Source: Brenneria populi (GTDB lineage: Bacteria > Pseudomonadota > Gammaproteobacteria > Enterobacterales > Enterobacteriaceae). Taken from it: DNA of 64,000 nt. Below the pieces are notes generated by a model. It was not told where the DNA came from and did not search any database. It saw nothing but the letters and a program-made list of their open reading frames with translations. This document shows positions 44,344 through 52,404 of this stretch, piece by piece (position 1 is the first letter of the stretch; every line of letters starts with the position of its first letter). The position numbers and the translations under genes are program-made. The stretch covers positions 620,001-684,000 of the forward strand of contig NZ_JAYWTM010000001.1 in the NCBI RefSeq assembly GCF_036016195.1. The letters are read 5' to 3'.

Positions 44344-44481
44344 TCAGGCGGCCTGATGTTTGTTCACCGCCGCCGGCGCGCTTAACTCCGCGACGCCCAG
44401 CGCCGGATGGCGGCAGAAACGTACGACATCGCCCACGATCAGCAGGCTGGGCGACTGCGGCTGATAGCGCGCCGTACGCCG
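44344..44481 (-). pseudogene. Remnant of uroporphyrinogen-III C-methyltransferase (cobA/cysG-type)
   Basis: Between the nirBD stop and the nitrate reductase start, about 45 codons read ...RYQPQSPSLLIVGDVV followed by about 24 more residues and a stop. SPSLLIVGDVV closely resembles the C-terminal strand of siroheme methyltransferases (SPxLLIVGxVV, with IIVGRVV in E. coli CysG). The rest of the gene, including start and catalytic domain, is absent. Siroheme is the cofactor of the adjacent nitrite reductase, and such a gene is often found in nas operons, so a deletion that removed its body is the likely history. The match is short, so moderate confidence. Confidence 0.6.
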
Positions 44482-44482
44482 T

Positions 44483-47392
44483 TCACGAAGCCGCCGCGAC
44501 GGCCGATTCCGGCAGGCGCAGCGGCTGACGATTGACCCACACTTGCCCGTCCGCAACCTTTACCGGCCAGGCGCGTACGCGCAGCGCGGCGTCATCCGGG
44601 CTGACGCCGTCGCGCAGCCGAAAACGCTTTTTGTACAACGGGGAGATCACCACCGGTTCGCCGGATACGTCGCCCAACAGCCCGCGGGACAGAACGTTCG
44701 CCGCGCTGCCCGGCTCATGGTTCTCCAGCGCATAGACCTGCTGTTCGCTGGCCGGAAGATAAAACAGGGCGATCTGCTGCCGGCCGAGGCGCGCCGCCAT
44801 GCCGGCGTTGGCGGGAATATCGCGCAGGGCGCCGATCCGTACCCATTCCGCCTCCTGCGGCAATAACGCGGCCTGAGTCTGCGGCTTCTCATGCTCGCGG
44901 GCCGGGCGGATCTGCCCGCGCGCCGGCACCATCACCACCGACTCGTCCGGGCTATCGCTATTGAGAAACGCGCGGAACAGCGCCAGACGATCCGGGCTTT
45001 CCAGGGTGGTTTTCCATTCGCACTGGTAGGCGTCCGCCACGCGCTGCATCTCCTTATCCAGCTCCGCGCCGATATTCAGGCTATCGTCCAGAATCACCTG
45101 CCGCAGATAGTCGATGCCGCCTTCCAGATTATCCAGCCAGGTGCTGGTGCGCTGTAGCCGGTCGGCGGTGCGGATGTAGAACATCAGCAGGCGATCGACG
45201 ATGCGGAGCAGGGTTTCGCTATCCAGATCGCTGGCGAACAGATCGGCGTGGCGCGGCTTCATGCCGCCGTTGCCGCACACGTACAGATTCCAGCCCTTAT
45301 CGGTGGCGATCACGCCGATATCTTTGCCCTGCGCTTCCGCGCACTCGCGGGTGCAGCCGGATACCGCCATTTTGATTTTATGCGGCGCGCGCAGCCCCTT
45401 GTAGCGGTTCTCCAGCGCAATCGCCAGCGCGGTGGAGTCCTGCACGCCGTAGCGGCACCAGGTGGAGCCGACGCAGGATTTTACCGTGCGCAGCGATTTG
45501 CCGTAGGCGTGGCCGGTTTCAAAGCCGGCGTCGATCAGTTCGCGCCAGATGGCGGGCAGCTGCTCCTGGCGCGCGCCGAACAGATCTACGCGCTGGCCGC
45601 CGGTAATTTTGGTGTACAGGTTGTAGCGCTGCGCCACCTGGCCGATGGCGATCAGCCCCGCCGGCGTAATCTCGCCGGCCGGCACCCGCGGCACCACCGA
45701 GTAGGTGCCATCTTTCTGGATATTGGCGAAAAAGCGATCGTTGGTGTCCTGCAGCGGCAAATGTTGCGGTTTCAGCAGGTAGTCGTTCCAGCAGGACGCC
45801 AGCATGGAGCCCGCCAGCGGTTTGCAGATTTCGCAGCCCAAACCGCGGCCGTAGCGTTCGAGCAGTTCGTCGAACGAATGAATTTGCTGAACGCGGATCA
45901 GGTGGTACAGCTCCTGGCGCGAATAGGCGAAGTGTTCGCAGACGTCTTTTTTCACTTCGACGCCCAGCTGCGTTAATTCGTACTCCATCACCTGCTTGAG
46001 CAAAGGCACGCAGCCGCCGCAGCCGGTGCCCGCTTTGGTACAGGACTTGATCGCCCCCAGATCGGTACAGCCGCCGGCCACCGCCGCGGAAATATCTCCT
46101 TTAGTGACGTTGTGACAGGAGCAAATCTGCGCGCCGGCGGGCAGCGCCGCCACCCCTAGTCCTTTCGGCGCATCGCCGGAGCCGGCGGGCAGAATCAGGC
46201 TTTCAGGATGCGGCGGCAGCGGCATATCGTTGAGCATCATCTGCAGTAGCGTGCTGTAGTCGCCGCTGTCGCCGATCAGCACCGCGCCCAGCAGGCGTTT
46301 ACCGTCCGCGGAAACCACGATTTTTTTATACACTTCGTGCGGACCGTCCGTCCACTGGTAGCTCTGACTACCGGCGGTGCGGCCGTGCGCGTCGCCGATG
46401 GACGCTACCTCCACGTCCAGCAGCTTCAGTTTGGTGCTCATGTCCGCGCCGGCGAACGGCGCCGCCTCGCCGGCCAGACCGGCGGCCACGCTGCGCGCCA
46501 TTTGGTAGCCGGGCGCCACCAGCCCGAAGATCTGTCCGTTCCACAGCGCGCACTCGCCGATGGCGAAAATAGCGTCGTCAGACGTCCGGCAGCAATCGTC
46601 GATCGCGATGCCGCCGCGCGGCCCTTTCGCCAGACCGCAGCCGTCCGCCAGATTATCGCGCGGGCGAATCCCGGCGGAAAACAGTACCAGGTCGGTCTCC
46701 AGCGCGCCGCCGTCGGCGAAACAGAGCCGGTGCTGCGCCTGCTCGCCGTCGACGATTTCACGCGTCTCTTTGCCGGTGTGCACCCGCACGCCCAGCGCTT
46801 CGATCTTGCGGCGCAGCATCGCCGCGCCGCCCTCGTCCAGTTGCACCGCCATCAGCCGCGGCGCGAACTCGACGACATGGGTTTCCAGCCCCAACCGGCG
46901 TAGCGCGTTGGCCGCCTCCAGCCCGAGCAGGCCGCCGCCGATCACTACGCCGGTTTTGGCTTTTTTCGCCCGTTCGGCAATGGCGTCCAAGTCGTCCAGC
47001 GTGCGGTAGACCAGGCAACCGGGGCGGGTATTGCCCGCAATCGGCGGTACAAACGCATAGGAGCCGGTCGCCAGCACCAGCTGGTCATAGGCGAATTTAT
47101 TCCCCTGCGCGTCGCAGACCCATTTATGCCGGCGATCGATGGCGGTGATTTGGCTGGCGCTGCGCAGTTCGATGCCGCTGGCGGCAAAAAATCCCGCCTT
47201 CACCAGCGACAGGGATTCCGCCGTACGGCCGGAAAAATATTCGGAGAGATGAACGCGATCGTAAGCCTCCCGGCGCTCTTCGCCGAACGCCACGATGCGA
47301 TAACGCCGATGCAGATCGCGCTCGACCAGCTGTTCAAGAAAATAGTGACCGACCATACCATGGCCGATAACCACCAAAACGGGCTTGCTCAT
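44483..47392 (-). CDS. nirB: NAD(P)H nitrite reductase, NirB-NirD fusion
   Basis: Six-electron assimilatory reduction of nitrite to ammonium. The 969-residue chain joins NirB (1 to about 840) to NirD (about 845-969). NirB has an N-terminal FAD fold (VLVVIGHGMVGHYFLEQL) and an NAD(P)H loop GVVIGGGLLGLEAANALRR (about 150). A BFD-like [2Fe-2S] motif, ICSCHNVTKGD and GTGCGGCVP, spans about 425-465. The siroheme/[4Fe-4S] Cys motifs are SCVGSTWCRYG (about 638) and SGCTRECAEAQGKDIG (about 676). NirD is a Rieske-like fold lacking the CxH/CxxH iron ligands, as usual for NirD. AAGGA precedes the ATG by about ten bases. nirB and nirD are separate genes in E. coli. Confidence 0.95.
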   Translation of the reverse strand: MSKPVLVVIGHGMVGHYFLEQLVERDLHRRYRIVAFGEERREAYDRVHLSEYFSGRTAESLSLVKAGFFAASGIELRSASQITAIDRRHKWVCDAQGNKFAYDQLVLATGSYAFVPPIAGNTRPGCLVYRTLDDLDAIAERAKKAKTGVVIGGGLLGLEAANALRRLGLETHVVEFAPRLMAVQLDEGGAAMLRRKIEALGVRVHTGKETREIVDGEQAQHRLCFADGGALETDLVLFSAGIRPRDNLADGCGLAKGPRGGIAIDDCCRTSDDAIFAIGECALWNGQIFGLVAPGYQMARSVAAGLAGEAAPFAGADMSTKLKLLDVEVASIGDAHGRTAGSQSYQWTDGPHEVYKKIVVSADGKRLLGAVLIGDSGDYSTLLQMMLNDMPLPPHPESLILPAGSGDAPKGLGVAALPAGAQICSCHNVTKGDISAAVAGGCTDLGAIKSCTKAGTGCGGCVPLLKQVMEYELTQLGVEVKKDVCEHFAYSRQELYHLIRVQQIHSFDELLERYGRGLGCEICKPLAGSMLASCWNDYLLKPQHLPLQDTNDRFFANIQKDGTYSVVPRVPAGEITPAGLIAIGQVAQRYNLYTKITGGQRVDLFGARQEQLPAIWRELIDAGFETGHAYGKSLRTVKSCVGSTWCRYGVQDSTALAIALENRYKGLRAPHKIKMAVSGCTRECAEAQGKDIGVIATDKGWNLYVCGNGGMKPRHADLFASDLDSETLLRIVDRLLMFYIRTADRLQRTSTWLDNLEGGIDYLRQVILDDSLNIGAELDKEMQRVADAYQCEWKTTLESPDRLALFRAFLNSDSPDESVVMVPARGQIRPAREHEKPQTQAALLPQEAEWVRIGALRDIPANAGMAARLGRQQIALFYLPASEQQVYALENHEPGSAANVLSRGLLGDVSGEPVVISPLYKKRFRLRDGVSPDDAALRVRAWPVKVADGQVWVNRQPLRLPESAVAAAS

Positions 47393-47514
47393 TAGCTAAA
47401 TCCTTACAGCCGCCGGACTGTGAAGTAAAAGTAACAATAAAGGCCGCGGCGCGGCGACTATATCGGGCAGCCGTCCGCCGCCGGGTGGGGCTTAGTTATC
47501 CCCTGCGTTTTTCG

Positions 47515-48309
47515 TTAGGCGGCCTGCGACTGTTTTTCATATAAGAAGTGCAGAACCTGCTGCCGGTACTGGTGGTAGCGGGGATCGTCCGCCAGCGCCA
47601 CGCGCGAGCGCGGACGCGCCAGCTCAACCGTCACGATTTCCCCCACCGTCGCCGCCGGACCGTTGGTCATCATTAGCACCCGATCCGACAGCAATACGGC
47701 TTCATCCACATCGTGGGTGATCAGGACGATGGTGGTGTGCAGCCGCCGCTGAATCTCCATCACCGCATCCTGCAGATGGGCGCGGGTCAGCGCGTCCAGC
47801 GCCCCGAACGGCTCATCCATCAGCAGCACTTTGGGTTTGATCGCCAGTGCGCGGGCGATCCCTACGCGCTGTTTCATCCCGCCGGAGATCTCATGCGGGC
47901 GTTTATTCGCCGCGTGCGCCATATTCACCAGCTCCAGGTTGTGGACGATCCACTCATGCATCTCGGTCTTTTTCATCTGGCCGCGCAGCACCTGACGCAC
48001 GGCCAGCGCCACATTTTCATAGGCCGTCAGCCACGGCAGCAGAGAGTGGTTCTGAAACACCACGCCGCGCTCCGGTCCGGGGCCGTCAATCTCCCGGTTG
48101 TCGCACAGCAGTCCGCCGCCGCTCGGCCGGGTCAGACCGGCGATCAAATTGAGCAAGGTGGATTTACCGCAGCCGGAATGGCCGATCAGGCTGATGGTCT
48201 CCCCGGCGTAGATATCGAAACTCACCCGATCCAGCGCCAGAAACTCGCCGCTGGCGGTATGGAAACGCTGGCTGACCTGCTGTACCTGAATAATCGGATT
48301 GGCGCGCAT
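47515..48309 (-). CDS. nrtD: Nitrate ABC transporter ATP-binding protein (NrtD/NasD type)
   Basis: A 264-residue ATPase of the nitrate/sulfonate/taurine importer family. Walker A is GHSGCGKST (about 45), the signature is ISGGMKQRVGIARALAI (about 140), and Walker B is VLLMDEPFGALDALTRAH (about 162), with the switch His in VLITHDVDEAVLLSDRV. The ATG at 48309 lies six bases after AAGGAG; that ribosome site overlaps the nrtB stop, so the genes are tightly coupled. It lacks the NrtC-type extra domain. Confidence 0.94.
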   Translation of the reverse strand: MRANPIIQVQQVSQRFHTASGEFLALDRVSFDIYAGETISLIGHSGCGKSTLLNLIAGLTRPSGGGLLCDNREIDGPGPERGVVFQNHSLLPWLTAYENVALAVRQVLRGQMKKTEMHEWIVHNLELVNMAHAANKRPHEISGGMKQRVGIARALAIKPKVLLMDEPFGALDALTRAHLQDAVMEIQRRLHTTIVLITHDVDEAVLLSDRVLMMTNGPAATVGEIVTVELARPRSRVALADDPRYHQYRQQVLHFLYEKQSQAA

Positions 48310-48319
48310 CGTCGGCTCC

Positions 48320-49348
48320 TTAGCGGTTGTCATAGTTGAAACGTTTGGCGATCAGCATCAGCCCCTGCTCCAGCAGCAGGCCGATCGTCCCGATCACCAC
48401 AATGGCGATAATGATGTTTTCCACATTCAGGTTGTTCCACTCATTCCAGATCCAGAAGCCGATGCCGATGCCGCCGGTCAGCATCTCCGCCGCCACGATC
48501 ACCAGCCAGGCGATGCCGATGGACAAACGCACGCCGGTCAATATGTTGGGCAATACCGCGGGCAGTAAAATCTTGCGCATCACGGTGAGTTCGGACAGCT
48601 TAAGCACCCGCGCCACGTTCAGGTAATCCTGGGGAATCCGCCTGACCCCCTCGGCGGTGTTGAGGATCATCGGCCAGATGGAACAGATAAAAATGGTCCA
48701 GCTGGAGGCCGGTTCGGCGCGCTGAAACAGCAGCAGGCCGATAGGCAGCCACGCCAGCGGGCTGACCGGGCGCAGCAGGGAAATGATCGGGTTCAGCATG
48801 TCGGCCACGAAGCTGAAGCGGCCGATCAGGAAGCCGGCGGGAATCCCCACCAGCGCCGCCAGCCCGAAACCGATGCCCACGCGCTGCAACGACGCCATTA
48901 CGTTCCAGCCGATGCCCTGGTCGTTTGGTCCGGCGATATAAAACGGATCGGCGAATACCGCCAGCGCCGCCTGCCAGGTCGCCCACGGCGTCGGAAAGTT
49001 CTCGCTGTTCAAGGCGGCCACCTGCCAGAAACAGAGCAACAGGCCGACCCCCAGTAAAGCCGGGAAAAGACGCAGAGCCGCGCGGCAGCGCAGGGAGAGG
49101 CGCCTTTGACGCTGAGTTTGCTGACGAATCCGTCTGTCGGATCGAGATACACGGGGCGACCACGGGGGTGAGGCGTCCCTGCGGGAACCTCCCCCCGTGT
49201 TTCCCCTAATATCTGACGTTGTCAACAGTCTGGACGCTTTTGGCGCTGGGGCGGCTTCTCCGCCCGGCAGCGGCGTAATCCCCGCGCGGCGGGCAGCGCC
49301 GGGGGCGTTATCCGGCGCGATGGGGATAATCTGAGCCTGGTTTTTCAT
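48320..49348 (-). CDS. nrtB: Nitrate ABC transporter permease with repeat-derived N-terminal insert
   Basis: Inner-membrane permease of the nitrate importer, 342 residues. After a long hydrophilic N-terminus the binding-protein-dependent transport domain spans about 90-342. It has FPALLGVGLLLCFWQVAALN as helix 1, RPVSPLAWLPIGLLLFQRAE near 190, and the EAA-like coupling loop around LNVARVLKLSELTVMRKILL. Residues of about 39-77, including GNTGGGSRRDASPPWSPRVS, are encoded by dispersed repeat R5 read in frame. Relatives have a shorter, Ala/Pro-rich N-terminus here. The transport domain itself looks intact. The second of two adjacent ATGs has the better spacing from GAGG. Called nasE in Klebsiella. 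Confidence 0.92.
   Translation of the reverse strand: MKNQAQIIPIAPDNAPGAARRAGITPLPGGEAAPAPKASRLLTTSDIRGNTGGGSRRDASPPWSPRVSRSDRRIRQQTQRQRRLSLRCRAALRLFPALLGVGLLLCFWQVAALNSENFPTPWATWQAALAVFADPFYIAGPNDQGIGWNVMASLQRVGIGFGLAALVGIPAGFLIGRFSFVADMLNPIISLLRPVSPLAWLPIGLLLFQRAEPASSWTIFICSIWPMILNTAEGVRRIPQDYLNVARVLKLSELTVMRKILLPAVLPNILTGVRLSIGIAWLVIVAAEMLTGGIGIGFWIWNEWNNLNVENIIIAIVVIGTIGLLLEQGLMLIAKRFNYDNR
49119..49232 (+). repeat. Structured dispersed repeat, copy R5 (inside nrtB)
   Basis: Core stem arms ACGGGGG and CCCCCGT. The ends differ from R1-R3: left GCTGACGAATCCGTCTGTC, right TATCTGACGTTGTCAACAG and following TCTG. The same end type occurs in R7. It is oriented opposite to nrtB and its reverse strand is translated as part of the permease N-terminus. 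Confidence 0.88.
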
Positions 49349-49359
49349 CATTGCCTCGC

Positions 49360-50619
49360 TTATTTCTTCACGCTAAAACCGTTGGCGTAGCCGGCCGGAT
49401 CGCTGCCGTCCCAGCGCTTACCGTCCATCAGCACGCTGCTGCGCATGTCGCTGCCCGGCAGAGGAACGCCGCCTACCGCCGCCGCGGCCTGTTTGTAGAT
49501 ATCAATGCGGTTGACCTGTCTGGCGACGGCCAGATAATCGGGATCTTCAGCCAGCATTCCCCAACGCTTATGCTGGGTCAGGAACCACATGCCATCGGAC
49601 AGATAGGGATAGTTCACCGAACCCTCGTGGTAGAAACGCATGGCGTGTTCGTCTTTCCAGACCTTCCCCAGCCCGTTTTCATACTGGCCCAGCATTCGGC
49701 CGGCAATGGCCTCCTCCCGGATATTGACGTAGGCGCGCCCGGCGATAACGCCGGCGGTTTCACGACGATTCGCGTCGGAGGCGTCAATCCAGCGCGACGC
49801 TTCCAGTATTGCGGCCGTCAGCGCGCGGGCGCTATTCGGGTTGGCGCTCACCCAGTCGGCGCGGGCGCCGAGGACTTTTTCCGGATGATCGGGCCAGATA
49901 TCCTGCGAGGTGGCGACGGTAAAGCCGAGTTTGTCGCTGATGGCGCGCTGGTTCCACGGCTCGCCCACGCAGCAGCCGACCATATTGCCGATCTTCATAT
50001 TCATCACCATCTGCGGCGGCGGCACCACCACCGTACGCACATCGTTCAGCGGATGAATACCGGCGGCGGCCAGCCAGTAATAGAGCCACATGGCGTGGGT
50101 ACCGGTGGGAAACGTCTGGGCAAAGGTGTAGGTGCCCGCCGGACTGGCGGCGATATATTTTTGCAGCGCGGCCGGATCGGTGACCCCGGCATCGCGCAGT
50201 TGGTTAGCCAAGGTAATCCCCTGACCGTTCTGGTTGAGCGTCATCAGCGCGGCCATATCGCTGCGCGGCCCGGATAACCCCATTTGCAGGCCATATAGCT
50301 GGCCGTACAGGATATGCGCGGCATCCAGTTCGCCGGAGAGTAGCTTATCGCGCACCGCCGCCCAACTGGCCTCCTTGCTGGGAATAAGGGTGATGCCGTA
50401 CTTCTTGTCGAAGCCTTTCACCGCGGCCATCACCACCGACGCGCAATCCGTCAGGGGAATGAAGCCAACGCGAATCTCCTTTTTTTCCGGCGCGTCGGAG
50501 CCGGCGGCCCAGGCGCTGTTCATCAGCCCCGGCAGCATAAGACCGCCGCCCAACGCCGCGCCGCCCAGTAAAAACTGACGGCGGGAAACCGTCATGCCCT
50601 TGGTTTTGGAATCACTCAT
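49360..50619 (-). CDS. nrtA: Nitrate ABC transporter substrate-binding protein (NrtA/NasF type)
   Basis: Periplasmic nitrate-binding protein, 419 residues. A twin-arginine signal is clear: VSRRQFLLGGAALGGGLM (about 11-28), cleavage probably after SAWA. The mature protein is the NrtA/SsuA-like fold: IRVGFIPLTDCASVVMAAVK (about 44), ASWAAVRDKLLSGELDAAHI (about 78), and VGCCVGEPWNQRAISDK (about 208). It is the first structural gene after the nasR-controlled leader and is followed by nrtB after 11 bp. Klebsiella calls it NasF. Confidence 0.94.
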   Translation of the reverse strand: MSDSKTKGMTVSRRQFLLGGAALGGGLMLPGLMNSAWAAGSDAPEKKEIRVGFIPLTDCASVVMAAVKGFDKKYGITLIPSKEASWAAVRDKLLSGELDAAHILYGQLYGLQMGLSGPRSDMAALMTLNQNGQGITLANQLRDAGVTDPAALQKYIAASPAGTYTFAQTFPTGTHAMWLYYWLAAAGIHPLNDVRTVVVPPPQMVMNMKIGNMVGCCVGEPWNQRAISDKLGFTVATSQDIWPDHPEKVLGARADWVSANPNSARALTAAILEASRWIDASDANRRETAGVIAGRAYVNIREEAIAGRMLGQYENGLGKVWKDEHAMRFYHEGSVNYPYLSDGMWFLTQHKRWGMLAEDPDYLAVARQVNRIDIYKQAAAAVGGVPLPGSDMRSSVLMDGKRWDGSDPAGYANGFSVKK

Positions 50620-50654
50620 TCACGGCACCTTTCGCTGATTGCTGTCGCAGGCTG

Positions 50655-50713
50655 TAAAAAACGAAACGGCGCCCATAAGCCTGTGCACAAGATGCACGCT
50701 TATGGACGCCGTT
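50655..50713 (-). terminator. Leader attenuator hairpin of the nas operon
   Basis: Read leftward, arms AACGGCGTCCATAAGC and GCTTATGGGCGCCGTT (one mismatch) enclose an inner GTGCA/TGCAC stem, followed by TCGTTTTTT. This is a strong intrinsic terminator between the promoter and nrtA. In Klebsiella the equivalent terminator is overcome by nitrate-bound NasR. A second stem (GTAACA with TGTTAC, 50727-50752) just upstream could be the first antitermination hairpin. Confidence 0.82.
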
Positions 50714-50787
50714 ATCCGGTTAACCCGTAACATACCGCCGTTGGCCTGTTACCGATTAATGATGTTTAGTTGTTACCGTCAGGTAAA

Positions 50788-50804
50788 AGCAAGGAGTGTG
50801 CCAG
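50788..50804 (-). promoter_or_regulatory. Sigma-54 promoter of the nas operon
   Basis: On the minus strand TGGCAC-ACTCC-TTGCT matches the sigma-54 consensus (TGGCAC-N5-TTGCW) exactly, with transcription expected to begin near 50777. This fits general nitrogen control through NtrC and RpoN, as in the Klebsiella nasF operon. Confidence 0.88.
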
Positions 50805-50933
50805 AAGTCACATTTCGGTAAGCGTTATGAAGGTTGCGGGCGTTATGCGGCTAAAAAACCGCATAACGCCCGGTATTTGTTAATCAGAAACAGCGAAAGA
50901 CCGTCAGCCTTTGCACCGCCGCCGAACAAAATA

Positions 50934-50950
50934 CGCACCTTTTGTGTGCA
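50934..50950 (-). promoter_or_regulatory. Candidate NtrC enhancer site
   Basis: Minus-strand TGCAC-N7-GTGCG closely fits the NtrC site TGCACC-N5-GGTGCA. It is about 140 bp upstream of the sigma-54 promoter, a usual enhancer distance. A half-site TGCACC lies at 50912-50917. It is adjacent to the end of nasR. Confidence 0.65.
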
Positions 50951-50958
50951 TATGGTTT

Positions 50959-52266
50959 TTAAGGCCTATCCTGGAAAACGTCCGCCACCGCCAGCATCGC
51001 CGTGGCGATCTCAAGCAACTTTTTATTTTGATTCATCGCCATCTTGCGCAGGGTTTTGTACGCCTCTTCCTCGCTTAAGCCGCGATGCTGCATCAGCAGG
51101 CTTTTTGCACGGTCGATATGTTTTCTTTCATTCAGCGTTTCGCGCAACGTCGCCAGTTCGTGATCCAGCGCCTGTAAACGCCGCGACTGACGCTGGACCA
51201 AAGAGAGCAGCGAACGCCCGAGCTGAGGCCGGACGCCATCGCTATGCAGCCAGCCGTGCGGCGCGCTTTGCCCGTCCGGCTCGACGCCGGCCATCTCATG
51301 GCCGGCGATAAATACCGAATATCCCGGATCGTCGTTTTCCGTCGCGGATATCAGGCTTTCTATGTCCGCCATCTGCTCGCTATTCGCCCGCTCGGCGGCG
51401 GCGATGCGATCGCGGCAAAGCTGCATCAGCGTCTGCTCCAGGCCGTCTTCAAGCCGTTTCATTTCATCGATGCGCCGCGTGGAAAGGTCGAACCAGCGCA
51501 GGCTGCCCTCCTCTTGGCGTTTTTCCGCGGCGGCGCTGCGGGTACAGGCAATACGGCGCAAGCGTTCAAATTCGCTATCCGTGGTCATCTGTAGCCAGCA
51601 TTGCCGGTTGCGCTCATCGGCGAAATCCGCAAAGGTAGCAAAGCAGCGATCCTGTCGTTCAATCAGATCCAACAGCTTTTGCCGGGTATTTTCATCAAAG
51701 ACGCCCGAGGCGAAGGCCGCCGCGCCGATCGCCCGCTCCTGCCCGGCGAACTCCTTGCCCTGCATAAAGCTGAACATGGCGATCAGCGCCCGCGAAATCA
51801 CCGGCTCCGCCGCCGTATCGGAAACGTCGAACACCAGCGAGAGCAGGTTGCGGATAATATCGTTAAAAAAGGTCATCGCCTGCGGCAGCGGCAGCCGCTG
51901 CCGGCGAACCTGCTGACGCAGGGAGGGCAGCAGGCTCAGCGCATAGATAACGCTGGCGACGCGGCTGAACAGGCGGCTGGCCTGCGGCAAATCGGCCGCC
52001 ATGGTTTCCAGGCGCTCCAGATGCGCCATCAGCGGCTGCTGCGCCTGCGCCACTTCCCGCTCCCGCAGCCTCAACTCATCGGCGAACAGGCGGCCGTCCG
52101 AGCAGAGAAACAGGTTGGAGGTGCCGCGCTCGCGCTGCAGCATATGCACCAGTTGGCTGATCTTGCCCACCAGTTCGCCGCTTTGCAGCAAATAACGCAG
52201 ACTATTCAACTCGCACTGGCGCGAAGCAAGCAGGAAACGGATCGTGGTTGAAGGGTCTGCCGTCAT
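50959..52266 (-). CDS. nasR: Nitrate-responsive antiterminator NasR
   Basis: A 435-residue nitrate and nitrite sensor that in Klebsiella binds the nasF leader RNA and prevents termination. The N-terminal NIT (nitrate-sensing, helical) domain covers about 30-290, with LVHMLQRERGTSNLFLCSDG near 38. The C-terminal ANTAR RNA-binding domain is about 365-425, with LNERKHIDRAKSLLMQHRGL then SEEEAYKTLRKMAM. The ATG at 52266 is eight bases after CAGGAG; an upstream start at 52305 has no ribosome site. It lies directly upstream of the operon it should control, as in Klebsiella. Confidence 0.94.
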   Translation of the reverse strand: MTADPSTTIRFLLASRQCELNSLRYLLQSGELVGKISQLVHMLQRERGTSNLFLCSDGRLFADELRLREREVAQAQQPLMAHLERLETMAADLPQASRLFSRVASVIYALSLLPSLRQQVRRQRLPLPQAMTFFNDIIRNLLSLVFDVSDTAAEPVISRALIAMFSFMQGKEFAGQERAIGAAAFASGVFDENTRQKLLDLIERQDRCFATFADFADERNRQCWLQMTTDSEFERLRRIACTRSAAAEKRQEEGSLRWFDLSTRRIDEMKRLEDGLEQTLMQLCRDRIAAAERANSEQMADIESLISATENDDPGYSVFIAGHEMAGVEPDGQSAPHGWLHSDGVRPQLGRSLLSLVQRQSRRLQALDHELATLRETLNERKHIDRAKSLLMQHRGLSEEEAYKTLRKMAMNQNKKLLEIATAMLAVADVFQDRP

Positions 52267-52404
52267 CGTTCTCACTCCTGAAACATCACCGGCGGAATGA
52301 TGCAATTAACACGCCAGCGACAAAAATGGTTCGAGCTGTGCTATCGGCACGCCCCGGCCGTTCGATCAGGACAACCCTGTTGCGCGCGGATGCCCGCGCC
52401 ATGC

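Larger units (their letters stand above)
50620..50958 (-). promoter_or_regulatory. nasR-nrtA control region and transcribed leader
   Basis: The 339-bp gap contains, in transcription order, an NtrC-like site, a sigma-54 promoter, a first stem-loop and the attenuator hairpin, then the nrtA ribosome site. A near-perfect inverted repeat GGGCGTTATGCGG / CCGCATAACGCCC (50838-50871) lies just past nasR and probably terminates nasR transcription or stabilises its end. Confidence 0.75.

Noticed and set aside
48925..49209. A 94-codon plus-strand frame whose end resembles a frame near 29440
   Set aside because: The similarity is only the shared DNA repeat (R5 and R3) read in one frame, not a gene family.
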